Source of the DNA: JACDAN01 sp036380355
Lineage (GTDB): Bacteria > Actinomycetota > Thermoleophilia > Gaiellales > Gaiellaceae
Direction: 5' to 3'
Assembly (NCBI GenBank): GCA_036380355.1
Contig: DASVEW010000050.1
Coordinates: forward strand, 1 to 7,939
Length of the DNA: 7,939 nt
The notes under the pieces are model-generated. The model made no database searches. It saw nothing but the letters and a program-made list of their open reading frames with translations, and was not told where the DNA came from. Position 1 is the first letter of the stretch. Each line of letters opens with the position of its first letter. Position numbers and translations under genes: made by a program. Positions 1 through 5,288 of this stretch are shown here, piece by piece.

Positions 1-228
1 CTCATCCGAGACGCGCCACTTCAGCGGCTTCGAACGACCCACCCGCCGTCGACGAGGTCGAGCATCTGATCTCTTCATAGCAGCGGCGTTCGACGGCCAC
101 CCCTCGGTCCCTGCTCAATTTGAGATCACTTCCAGACACCGTGGGGCGTCAAGGGCCGGGCTGTACCAAAGGTGCGACAAACGCCTCAGAGGTGGCAGGT
201 CCTGGAGGGAGTCGTCTCGAACGCGGGG
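1..228. other. Left-edge stretch with no supported gene
   Basis: No frame here gives a recognisable protein. A minus-strand ATG at 78 opens 26 Arg-rich codons to the left edge but has no Shine-Dalgarno and no family likeness. A small palindrome CTCAA-T-TTGAG sits at 114-124 in a relatively A/T-rich patch. I see no tRNA or other RNA gene. Confidence 0.5.
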
Positions 229-238
229 CTACGCCCCG
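224..238 (-). terminator. Small hairpin spanning the stop of the RmlB-like gene
   Basis: CGGGGC (224-229) and GCCCCG (233-238) form a perfect 6-bp stem with a three-base loop that covers the TAG stop (231-229 on the minus strand). No U-run follows. It is a weak candidate for a terminator or 3'-end structure. Confidence 0.25.
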
Positions 239-1236
239 GCTTCGGCGCGCAGAGCGACGCCCGAGGCGGCCCTGCCGGCCTGCCACCAGGCCTCGTTGTC
301 GCGATACCACGCGACGGTGCGGGCGAGGCCGTCCTCGAGCGACGTGCGCGCCCGCCAGCCGAGCAGCCGCTCGGCCTTCTCCGTTGAGCCTAGGTGCCGC
401 GCGACCTGGCCCGGCCGCTCCTCGACGTGCTCCTTCAGCGAGGCCGGCCTGCCGGTGAGCTCGAGGACGAGGTCGGCGATCTCCGACACGGACGCATCCC
501 GCCCGGTCGCCACGTTGATCACCTCGCCGGCGACGGAATCCAGACCCGCCTCGATCACCGCCTCGATCGCCTCGGCGTCGTCCTCGACGTAGAGCCAGTC
601 GCGGCTTGCGGTCCCGTCGCCGTGGACGGTCAGCGGCCGGTCGGCAAGCGCCTGCAGGATGAAGCGCGGGATCAGCTTCTCCGGGTGCTGGTGGGGCCCG
701 TAGTTGTTGAACGGCCGGACGATCACGACCGGGAGGTCGTACGTGGCGCGGTACGCAAAAGCGAGCCGGTCCGCGCCCGCCTTCGTGGCCGCGTAGGGGC
801 TGCGCGGGTTGAGCGCGTGCTCCTCGTTCATGGGCGCCGCCTCCGCGGTCCCGTACACCTCGCTCGACGAGATGAGGATGAAGCGCTCGACCGGCTCCTC
901 CCGAACAGCGTCGAGCAGCACGCGAGTCCCCTCCACGTTCGTGGCGACGAACTCCGCGGCGCCCTCGGCGATCGACTTCTCGACGTGCGACTCCGCGGCC
1001 GCGTTCACGATCACGTCCACCCCCGCCACCACCTCGCGCACCAGCGACTCGTCGCGGATGTCGCCGTGGACGAAGGAAAGCCGCTCGTGCGAGCGCACGT
1101 CCCGCAAGTTCTCCAGGTTTCCCGCGTACGTCAGCGCGTCCAGCGAGACCACCTCATAGGGCGTCGCGCGCAACAGGTGCCGGATGAACGCGGACGAGAT
1201 GAACCCCGCCCCGCCCGTAACGAGAATGCGCCTCAC
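229..1236 (-). CDS. RmlB-like NAD-dependent epimerase/dehydratase (extended SDR)
   Basis: A 335-residue cytosolic extended short-chain dehydrogenase/reductase acting on a nucleotide sugar. Seen: N-terminal Rossmann motif TGGAGFIS (residues 7-14), the NAA-AESHVEKS segment near 79-88 typical of dTDP-glucose 4,6-dehydratases, SSSEVYG (123-129), catalytic Tyr148-x3-Lys152, then RPFNNYGPHQHPEKLIPRF (174-192) and RDWLYVEDD (212-220), which are close to RmlB. Length matches the family. Two positions deviate: the third glycine of GxxGxxG is Ser14, and the RmlB catalytic Thr-Asp-Glu is Ser124-Ser125-Glu126. The fold and NAD use are clear, but 4,6-dehydratase activity is doubtful; an epimerase or a LegB-like dehydratase are alternatives. 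The start is GTG at 1236, which places the Rossmann strand at residue 3 as usual; no good Shine-Dalgarno is visible. It lies 163 bp downstream of the GT2 gene in the same direction and is probably co-transcribed. The Ala/Arg-rich last ~15 residues look like a non-conserved tail. Confidence 0.9.
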   Translation of the reverse strand: MRRILVTGGAGFISSAFIRHLLRATPYEVVSLDALTYAGNLENLRDVRSHERLSFVHGDIRDESLVREVVAGVDVIVNAAAESHVEKSIAEGAAEFVATNVEGTRVLLDAVREEPVERFILISSSEVYGTAEAAPMNEEHALNPRSPYAATKAGADRLAFAYRATYDLPVVIVRPFNNYGPHQHPEKLIPRFILQALADRPLTVHGDGTASRDWLYVEDDAEAIEAVIEAGLDSVAGEVINVATGRDASVSEIADLVLELTGRPASLKEHVEERPGQVARHLGSTEKAERLLGWRARTSLEDGLARTVAWYRDNEAWWQAGRAASGVALRAEAGA

Positions 1237-1253
1237 GACGCGCTGAGCCTAGC

Positions 1254-1280
1254 GCCCGCCTCGGGGCGGGCTTTGCCCGC
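1254..1280. other. Overlapping, mutually exclusive hairpins before the RmlB-like gene
   Basis: GCCCGCC (1254-1260) pairs with GGCGGGC (1265-1271) around TCGG. The same GCGGGC (1266-1271) can instead pair with GCCCGC (1275-1280) around TTT. Only one can form at a time. On the minus strand the structure ends about 17 bases before the GTG at 1236, so it could affect initiation of that gene; it may equally be a simple GC-rich repeat. Confidence 0.35.
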
Positions 1281-1333
1281 ACCGCTCCCACGCGCATCGT
1301 GGTGACGGAGGTGCCGTGCCGCTTCTGCGCCGC

Positions 1334-1351
1334 GCGCCGCCTTGGCGGCGC
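1334..1351. other. GC-rich hairpin in the GT2-SDR1 spacer
   Basis: GCGCCGCC (1334-1341) and GGCGGCGC (1344-1351) form a perfect 8-bp inverted repeat separated by only TT, so the outermost seven pairs would form with a four-base loop. There is no U-run on either side. It adds to the dense secondary structure of the 163-bp spacer. Confidence 0.4.
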
Positions 1352-1357
1352 CCGGCT

Positions 1358-1405
1358 CTATGAGGTCGCCGGAAGTCGTGAGACTTCCGGCGAAACGCTT
1401 CATAG
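1358..1405 (-). terminator. Strong two-part hairpin at the 3' end of the GT2 gene
   Basis: The inner stem is 12 bp and perfect: 1366-1377 pairs with 1382-1393 around a four-base loop (1378-1381). An outer 6-bp perfect repeat, CTATGA (1358-1363) and TCATAG (1400-1405), brackets it, and the outer arm contains the GT2 stop codon. On the minus strand no U-run follows, so it may be a U-less terminator or an mRNA 3'-end stabiliser limiting readthrough into the downstream SDR gene. Confidence 0.45.
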
Positions 1406-2311
1406 CTCTCGGTCGATCGTGTACAGCGGCCGTCCCTCCACGTCTCGCTGGATCCTGGCGAGGTATTCGCCGATCAGCGCGAGGATGAACCCTTGCACGC
1501 CGAGGACGAAGATGACGCCGACCCCGCCGAAGAGCGGCCCCGGGAAGTCGGATTCCACGATCCAGTACGCAACGCCGTACACGCCGAGGACGAGCGCCGC
1601 GAACGTGCAGAGCGTCCCCAAAGCGACTCCGATCCACTGGATCGGCTGCGGCCAGAACCCCGCGAGCACGTGGAGCGCGAGGCGGGTCAGGCGCAAGGGC
1701 GTGTAGCGCGAGGAGCCCCGGCGCGGCTCGTGCGCGACGTCCACCTCGACGACGTTCGCTCCGCCGGAGAGCACGAGGGCCTTCGTGAACTTCTGGCGTC
1801 CGATCGCCCCGAGCATCGGCTCGACGGCCGAGCGGCGGTACGCGTTGAAGGCGCAACCGAAGTCGGCGATCGACGCGCCGGTGAACCGGCGGAGCATCCC
1901 GTTGACGAGCCGGGAGGGAAGCGTGCGACCCCAGGAGTCGCGGCGCGACGCCCGCCGCCCGCTCGCCACGTCGGTGCCGTTCCGGACGGTCGCGACGAGC
2001 TTCGGAATGTCCTCCGGCGAGTTCTGGAGGTCGCCGTCCATCGTCACGAGGACGTCTCCGCGGGCGCGAACCAGGCCCGCATGCATGGCAGGGTGCTGGC
2101 CGAAGTTCCGCTTGAGGCGGATGCCCCGGACCCGCCCGTCCGAGCCGTGTGCGCGCTCCACCTCGTCCCACGTTCCGTCCGTCGAGCCGTCGTCCACGAG
2201 CAGCAGCTCGAACGGCTCGCCGTCCAGCGCGGCGGCCGTCCGGCGCACGAGCTCGTCCACGCTCGCCCGCTCGTTGTAGAGCGTCACGATGACCGAGATC
2301 TCCGGCTCCAC
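1400..2311 (-). CDS. GT2 polyprenyl-phosphate glycosyltransferase (ArnC/GtrB/DPM1-like)
   Basis: A 303-residue membrane-anchored family 2 glycosyltransferase that likely moves a sugar from a nucleotide donor to undecaprenyl phosphate on the cytoplasmic face. Seen: GT-A start SVIVTLYNE (6-14), LLLVDDGSTDGT (37-48), RNFGQHPAMHAGL (68-80), the metal-binding DGD at 92-94 in TMDGDLQ, and the FGCAFNAYRR segment (151-160). Two hydrophobic helices follow, about 223-252 and 258-287, then a basic tail; this two-helix end is typical of ArnC/GtrB proteins of ~300-330 aa. The start chosen is GTG at 2311, directly before the first GT-A strand. The frame stays open to an ATG at 2452, but that extension would overlap the divergent gene and has no family counterpart. 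A -10-like TAGTGT ends seven bases before this GTG, suggesting leaderless initiation. A strong hairpin follows the stop. The sugar carried is unknown; the nearby SDR and aminotransferase genes suggest a modified or amino sugar. Confidence 0.92.
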   Translation of the reverse strand: MEPEISVIVTLYNERASVDELVRRTAAALDGEPFELLLVDDGSTDGTWDEVERAHGSDGRVRGIRLKRNFGQHPAMHAGLVRARGDVLVTMDGDLQNSPEDIPKLVATVRNGTDVASGRRASRRDSWGRTLPSRLVNGMLRRFTGASIADFGCAFNAYRRSAVEPMLGAIGRQKFTKALVLSGGANVVEVDVAHEPRRGSSRYTPLRLTRLALHVLAGFWPQPIQWIGVALGTLCTFAALVLGVYGVAYWIVESDFPGPLFGGVGVIFVLGVQGFILALIGEYLARIQRDVEGRPLYTIDREL

Positions 2312-2338
2312 GAGCGCGACACTACAATTGGTCGTCCG
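2312..2338. promoter_or_regulatory. 27-bp divergent promoter gap between the GT2 and eIF2B-like genes
   Basis: On the plus strand TACAAT (2323-2328) ends ten bases before the GTG at 2339. On the minus strand TAGTGT (2324-2319) ends seven bases before the GTG at 2311. The two -10-like boxes overlap by two bases. No convincing -35 box is seen on either side. If both are used, both mRNAs are leaderless or nearly so, and the polymerases would compete for the same DNA. Confidence 0.4.
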
Positions 2339-3226
2339 GTGCCCGCCGCCTTCGAAGACCGGATCACGGAGCTTCGCGAAGACCGCTCGCACGGCGCCAG
2401 CTGGATGGCGCGCCAGGCGGTCGAGGCGCTCACCGAGCTGGCCGACCGCCACGTGGGATCCTGCGAGGACCTCCTCGAGGAGCTACGCCGCGCCGGGCGC
2501 CGAATCGCCGCGGCCCGCCCGGGCGTCGGCGCCATCGCGGGAGCCGTGGGAAGGGTGCTCGCGTCCGGCCGCTATGAGAGCCACCTTGAGCCCGACGCTC
2601 TCCGGCAGGTGGTCCGCGAGGAGGCGCAGGCGCTCACCGACGGCAGAATCCGCGCGCCCGCTTCGATTGCGATTCAGCTGCGCAACCGCATCGCCGGCGC
2701 GACGGTGCTCACGCACTCCAATTCCGCGACCGTCCGCGAGGCGCTCTCGCACGAGAAGCCGCTGAAGGTGTTCTGCACGGTGTCGAGCCCCGTGGAGGAG
2801 GGCCGGACGCTGGCCGCCGAGCTCGTGGAAGGCGGAATCGACGCCGAGCTCGTCGAGGACGCCGACGCGCCGGGCCGCGTCCCGGAGGCGACCGTCGTCC
2901 TGCTCGGCGCCGACACCGTCTTCCGCGACGGCACGATCTGCAACAAGATCGGGACGATTCCCCTCGCGCGTGCCGCGCTCGATGCCGGTGTGCCGGTCGT
3001 CGTCGCGGCCGAGGTGATCAAGCTGGTGCCCGTCATCGGTGCGCAGGCACCCGACCTCGCCGACTTCGAGCAGGAGCTCTTCGAGCTGATCCCCGCCGAG
3101 CTGATCACCGAGATCGTGACCGAGGAAGGCGTCTTCGCGCCCGAGGAGCTCGGCGTGCTCGTCGACCGCGTGCCGTTCCTCCGCGAGGGGTACGAGCTCG
3201 TCGCACCCCTCGCGGCGAACAGATAG
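2339..3226 (+). CDS. eIF2B alpha/beta/delta-like protein (IF-2B / MtnA / R15P isomerase fold)
   Basis: A 295-residue protein of the superfamily shared by eIF2B regulatory subunits, methylthioribose-1-phosphate isomerase (MtnA) and archaeal ribose-1,5-bisphosphate isomerase. Seen: a helical N-terminal third (about 1-115), then ATVLTHSNSATVREAL (121-136), KVFCTVSSPVEEGR (143-156), GADTVFRDG (190-198), and CNKIGT (201-206), the usual phosphosugar-binding landmarks. The catalytic Asp is present (Asp192 in GAD), but the isomerase Cys of the THCN motif is Ser127. An ordinary MtnA or R15P isomerase is therefore unlikely; a sensor or regulatory role, or another phosphosugar reaction, is possible. The start chosen is GTG at 2339, ten bases after a TACAAT -10-like box; ATG at 2405 is an alternative that loses 22 residues. 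The in-frame extension further upstream is antisense to the GT2 gene and rejected. It is divergent from GT2 (27 bp between starts) and convergent with the exporter gene. Confidence 0.82.
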   Translation: MPAAFEDRITELREDRSHGASWMARQAVEALTELADRHVGSCEDLLEELRRAGRRIAAARPGVGAIAGAVGRVLASGRYESHLEPDALRQVVREEAQALTDGRIRAPASIAIQLRNRIAGATVLTHSNSATVREALSHEKPLKVFCTVSSPVEEGRTLAAELVEGGIDAELVEDADAPGRVPEATVVLLGADTVFRDGTICNKIGTIPLARAALDAGVPVVVAAEVIKLVPVIGAQAPDLADFEQELFELIPAELITEIVTEEGVFAPEELGVLVDRVPFLREGYELVAPLAANR

Positions 3227-4639
3227 CTACGCGGCCTCGAGAGCCAGCTCGGCCTCTTCGACCGGCTGCTGCTGCTTTCGCCCGCGGCCGGGGATCGCCA
3301 GTGCGATCAGCGCGCCGACGCCCACGACGATCGCGCCGACCCAGATCGCCGGCGTCAGGCCGTCGACGAACGACTGCGGCGTGCCGTAGCCGCCGTAGGA
3401 GGCGAAGACCGACGCGAGCACGGCGACGCCGAAGACGCCGCCCACCTCGCGGATCGCGTTGTTGGCCCCGGAGGCCTGGCCCTCCTCCTCGGGCCGCACG
3501 GCGGAGAGGACGACGTTCGCCACGGGGGCGAAGAACATCGCCATGCCGGTGCCGCTCAGGATGAACGGGATCACGAGCTCCGTGTAGGGCACGGTCGGCG
3601 TCGAGACCGCGGCGAGCCAGCCGAGACCGATCGCCTGGAGCGAGAGCCCCACCGCCATCAGCGGCCGGCCGCCGATCCGGTCGGAGAGCGCGCCCGCGAT
3701 CGGCGCGACGAGCATCGGCATCGCCGTCCACGGGAGGACGCGGAGCCCGGCGCCGAGCGGCGAGTGGCCCTGCACCGTCTGGAGGAACTGGGTCAGCAGG
3801 AAGATCGACCCGAACATCCCGAAGTACATGAGCAGCGACGCCCCGTTCGCGGCCGCGAACGCGCGGTCGCGGAAGAAGCCCATCGGGAGCATCGGGGCCG
3901 GTGCGCGCAGCTCCCACGCGACGAAGCCGGCGGTCAGGATCGCGCCCACCGCGAGCGAGCCGACAATCTGCGGGCTCGTCCAGCCGTCGCCGTTCCCGTG
4001 AATCAGGCCCCACACGAGGCCCAGGAGCCCTCCGCTGGCGAGCGCCAGCCCGGGCAGGTCGAGGCCGCCGGCGGGGCCGTGCGTCTCGCGGAGGAACCGG
4101 AGCGCGAGCGGCACGAGCAGGATCCCGATCGGGACGTTCAGCCAGAAGATCCACTGCCAGGAGATGCCGTCGACGACCGCGCCGCCGACGAGTGGACCGG
4201 ACGCGACGGCGAGCCCGGCGATGCCGGACCAGGCGCCGAGCGCGAGTCCCCGCTTCTCCCTGGGGAAGACGTCGCTCAGGATCGTCAGGGTGAGGGGAGT
4301 GACGATCGCGCCGCCGATCCCCTGGATCGCCCGCGCCGCGATCAGCGCGTCCATGCTCGGAGCGAGCGCCGCCGCCGCGGAGGCAGCCGTGAAGAGCGTC
4401 ATCCCCGCGGCGAAGACGCGCCGGCGCCCGAACCGGTCACCGAGCGCCGCACCGGTGAGGAGCAGGACTGCGAAGGTCAGCGTGTAGGCGTTGACCGTCC
4501 ACTCCAGCTCCTCGAGCGAGGCGTCGAGGTCCGTGCGGATCACGGGGAGCGCCGTCGTCACCACGAGGTTGTCGAGCACGACCATGAAGAGCGCGAGGGA
4601 CGTGATCACGAACGTCCACAGCGTCCTCGGGGTGTTCAT
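3227..4639 (-). CDS. DHA2-family MFS drug/proton antiporter (EmrB/QacA type)
   Basis: A 470-residue, 14-helix inner-membrane exporter of the DHA2 major facilitator family, which couples proton entry to export of drugs or other small molecules. Seen: TM1 with LDNLVVTTALP (22-32, motif D1, Asp23), motif A GDRFGRRR (67-74), motif B RAIQGIGGA (103-111), motif C GPLVGGAVVD (148-157), a second motif-A-like SDRIGGRP (319-326), and regularly spaced hydrophobic segments to about residue 449. It ends in a short polar tail with a QQQ run. The start is ATG at 4639 with a perfect AAGGAGG six bases upstream (4646-4652), the clearest Shine-Dalgarno in the window; the longer upstream frame runs across tetR and is rejected. 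It follows tetR by 56 bp and carries its own operator-like palindrome in that gap, so it is probably TetR-controlled. The natural substrate is unknown; a glycan or secondary-metabolite role cannot be excluded given the neighbours. Confidence 0.95.
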   Translation of the reverse strand: MNTPRTLWTFVITSLALFMVVLDNLVVTTALPVIRTDLDASLEELEWTVNAYTLTFAVLLLTGAALGDRFGRRRVFAAGMTLFTAASAAAALAPSMDALIAARAIQGIGGAIVTPLTLTILSDVFPREKRGLALGAWSGIAGLAVASGPLVGGAVVDGISWQWIFWLNVPIGILLVPLALRFLRETHGPAGGLDLPGLALASGGLLGLVWGLIHGNGDGWTSPQIVGSLAVGAILTAGFVAWELRAPAPMLPMGFFRDRAFAAANGASLLMYFGMFGSIFLLTQFLQTVQGHSPLGAGLRVLPWTAMPMLVAPIAGALSDRIGGRPLMAVGLSLQAIGLGWLAAVSTPTVPYTELVIPFILSGTGMAMFFAPVANVVLSAVRPEEEGQASGANNAIREVGGVFGVAVLASVFASYGGYGTPQSFVDGLTPAIWVGAIVVGVGALIALAIPGRGRKQQQPVEEAELALEAA

Positions 4640-4645
4640 CTCGTT

Positions 4646-4652
4646 CCTCCTT
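4646..4652 (-). promoter_or_regulatory. Shine-Dalgarno of the MFS exporter gene
   Basis: AAGGAGG lies six bases before the ATG at 4639. It settles that start and contrasts with the other genes here, most of which have no recognisable ribosome binding site. Confidence 0.85.
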
Positions 4653-4672
4653 GCTAGTGACTCATCACTTAC
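4653..4672. promoter_or_regulatory. Operator-like palindrome O2 before the MFS gene
   Basis: On the minus strand this 20-mer reads GTAAGTGATGAGTCACTAGC. Its core is AGTGA-TGAG-TCACT, a perfect 5-bp inverted repeat. Its first eight bases (GTAAGTGA) are identical to those of the palindrome before tetR (5258-5277), and the second halves agree partly (T.ACT..C). Two related palindromes of TetR-operator size flanking tetR suggest direct control of both genes. Inferred from pattern only. Confidence 0.6.
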
Positions 4673-4675
4673 TTG

Positions 4676-4694
4676 CGTGGGAAAAAAAGCCACG
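4676..4694 (-). other. Short hairpin with a seven-T loop between tetR and the MFS gene
   Basis: On the minus strand, right after the tetR stop, CGTGG and CCACG pair around a loop of C, seven T, C. This is the only long A/T homopolymer in the window. The T run is in the loop rather than after the stem, so it is not a canonical terminator. It could weaken readthrough, act as an A/T-rich promoter element for the exporter, or be a slippage-prone tract. Confidence 0.35.
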
Positions 4695-4695
4695 G

Positions 4696-5250
4696 CTATC
4701 CGTCGTCCCTGCAGCCGTCGACCAGCCGGTCGGCCCAGTCGAAGCCGCCGTCCCTGACCTGCATCGCCGCGAGGACGTTCGCGAGCATCCCCTTGCCGAA
4801 GAAGCGGGAGATCCGTGCGGGGTCCGCGCCGGTCCGGCTCTCGACGAACCGCACGAGCTCGCCGTAGCCCTCCTGCGCGACCGTCCGGATCTCCGGCTCG
4901 GCGGAGGCTGCGTACATCTGCATCTGCAGCATCAGGCGGCGCGGCTGGGCGGCGAGGAGCCCCATGTAGGCGTGGCCCATGGCCTCGAACGCGTCCTCGC
5001 GGGAAAGACCGTCGGCCGCCCGCTCCATCACCTCGCGCACGTCGCGCATGCACTGGCAGCAGGTCTCTGCGAAAAGCTGCTTCTTGGTCCCGAAGAGCCG
5101 GAAGACGTACGGCTGGGAGATGCCGGCCCGCCTGGCCACGTCCTCGGTGGACGTCCCGTGCAGGCCCTTCTCGGCGAACTCAATCGTCGCCGCGTGGAGG
5201 ATCGACGCGCGCCGCTCCTCCGCCGTCTGCCGTGTCGACGTCACAGTCAT
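4696..5250 (-). CDS. TetR/AcrR-family transcriptional repressor
   Basis: A 184-residue DNA-binding regulator, slightly short for TetR proteins. Seen: N-terminal domain with RASILHAATIEFAEKGLHGTS (helix 1, about 14-34) and the helix-turn-helix TEDVARRAGISQPYVFRLF (35-53) followed by GTKKQLF (54-60), the standard TetR signature. The C-terminal ligand domain (about 65-180) is unlike any specific family I recognise. It has a Cys cluster C64-C65-x-C67 right after the DNA-binding domain, and a Met-rich stretch near 107-112. It starts at ATG 5250, preceded by a TTGACC/TAACTT promoter overlapping an operator-like palindrome, so autoregulation is likely. The predicted transcript start is only a few bases before the ATG, and no Shine-Dalgarno is visible. 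The exporter gene 56 bp downstream is the presumed target. The ligand is unknown; the exporter substrate is the natural guess. Confidence 0.93.
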   Translation of the reverse strand: MTVTSTRQTAEERRASILHAATIEFAEKGLHGTSTEDVARRAGISQPYVFRLFGTKKQLFAETCCQCMRDVREVMERAADGLSREDAFEAMGHAYMGLLAAQPRRLMLQMQMYAASAEPEIRTVAQEGYGELVRFVESRTGADPARISRFFGKGMLANVLAAMQVRDGGFDWADRLVDGCRDDG

Positions 5251-5257
5251 TGGCGTT

Positions 5258-5277
5258 GTAAGTTAGCACTCACTTAC
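5258..5277. promoter_or_regulatory. Operator-like palindrome O1 before tetR
   Basis: The minus strand reads GTAAGTGAGTGCTAACTTAC: outer half-sites GTAAGT and ACTTAC are perfect inverted repeats, with 8 of 10 positions matching between the two halves. It covers the -10 and part of the spacer of the tetR promoter and includes the stop codon of the aminotransferase gene. The placement is classic for TetR autorepression. It resembles the palindrome at 4653-4672. Confidence 0.65.
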
Positions 5278-5288
5278 ACCGTGGTCAA
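5260..5288 (-). promoter_or_regulatory. Predicted tetR promoter
   Basis: On the minus strand TTGACC (5288-5283) is followed by exactly 17 bases and then TAACTT (5265-5260). Transcription would begin about 5253, nearly at the tetR ATG (5250), giving a leaderless or very short leader. The -35 is strong and the -10 moderate. It lies inside the end of the aminotransferase gene, so tetR need not depend on the upstream sugar operon. Confidence 0.5.

Noticed and set aside
1..78. Minus-strand frame from ATG at 78 to the left edge (26 codons, Arg-rich)
   Set aside because: No ribosome binding site, no recognisable family and a composition expected of random GC-rich DNA. It could be the start of a gene beyond the edge, but the sequence does not show it.
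394..1305. Long plus-strand open frame opposite the RmlB-like gene
   Set aside because: Arg/Val/Asp-rich antisense shadow of the clear SDR gene, caused by high GC at third positions.
1493..2338. Upstream in-frame extension of the eIF2B-like gene
   Set aside because: It is antisense to the GT2 gene, charged and low in complexity. The family homology starts only after 2339.
2312..2452. Longer GT2 start at ATG 2452
   Set aside because: Adds 47 residues with no family counterpart, overlaps the divergent eIF2B-like gene and places the GT-A strand far from the N-terminus.
3764..4657. Plus-strand open frame opposite the MFS gene
   Set aside because: Glu/Arg/Asp-rich antisense shadow without domain signals.
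4640..5053. N-terminal extension of the MFS frame through tetR
   Set aside because: ATG 4639 has a perfect Shine-Dalgarno and starts TM1 normally; the extension overlaps tetR in another frame.
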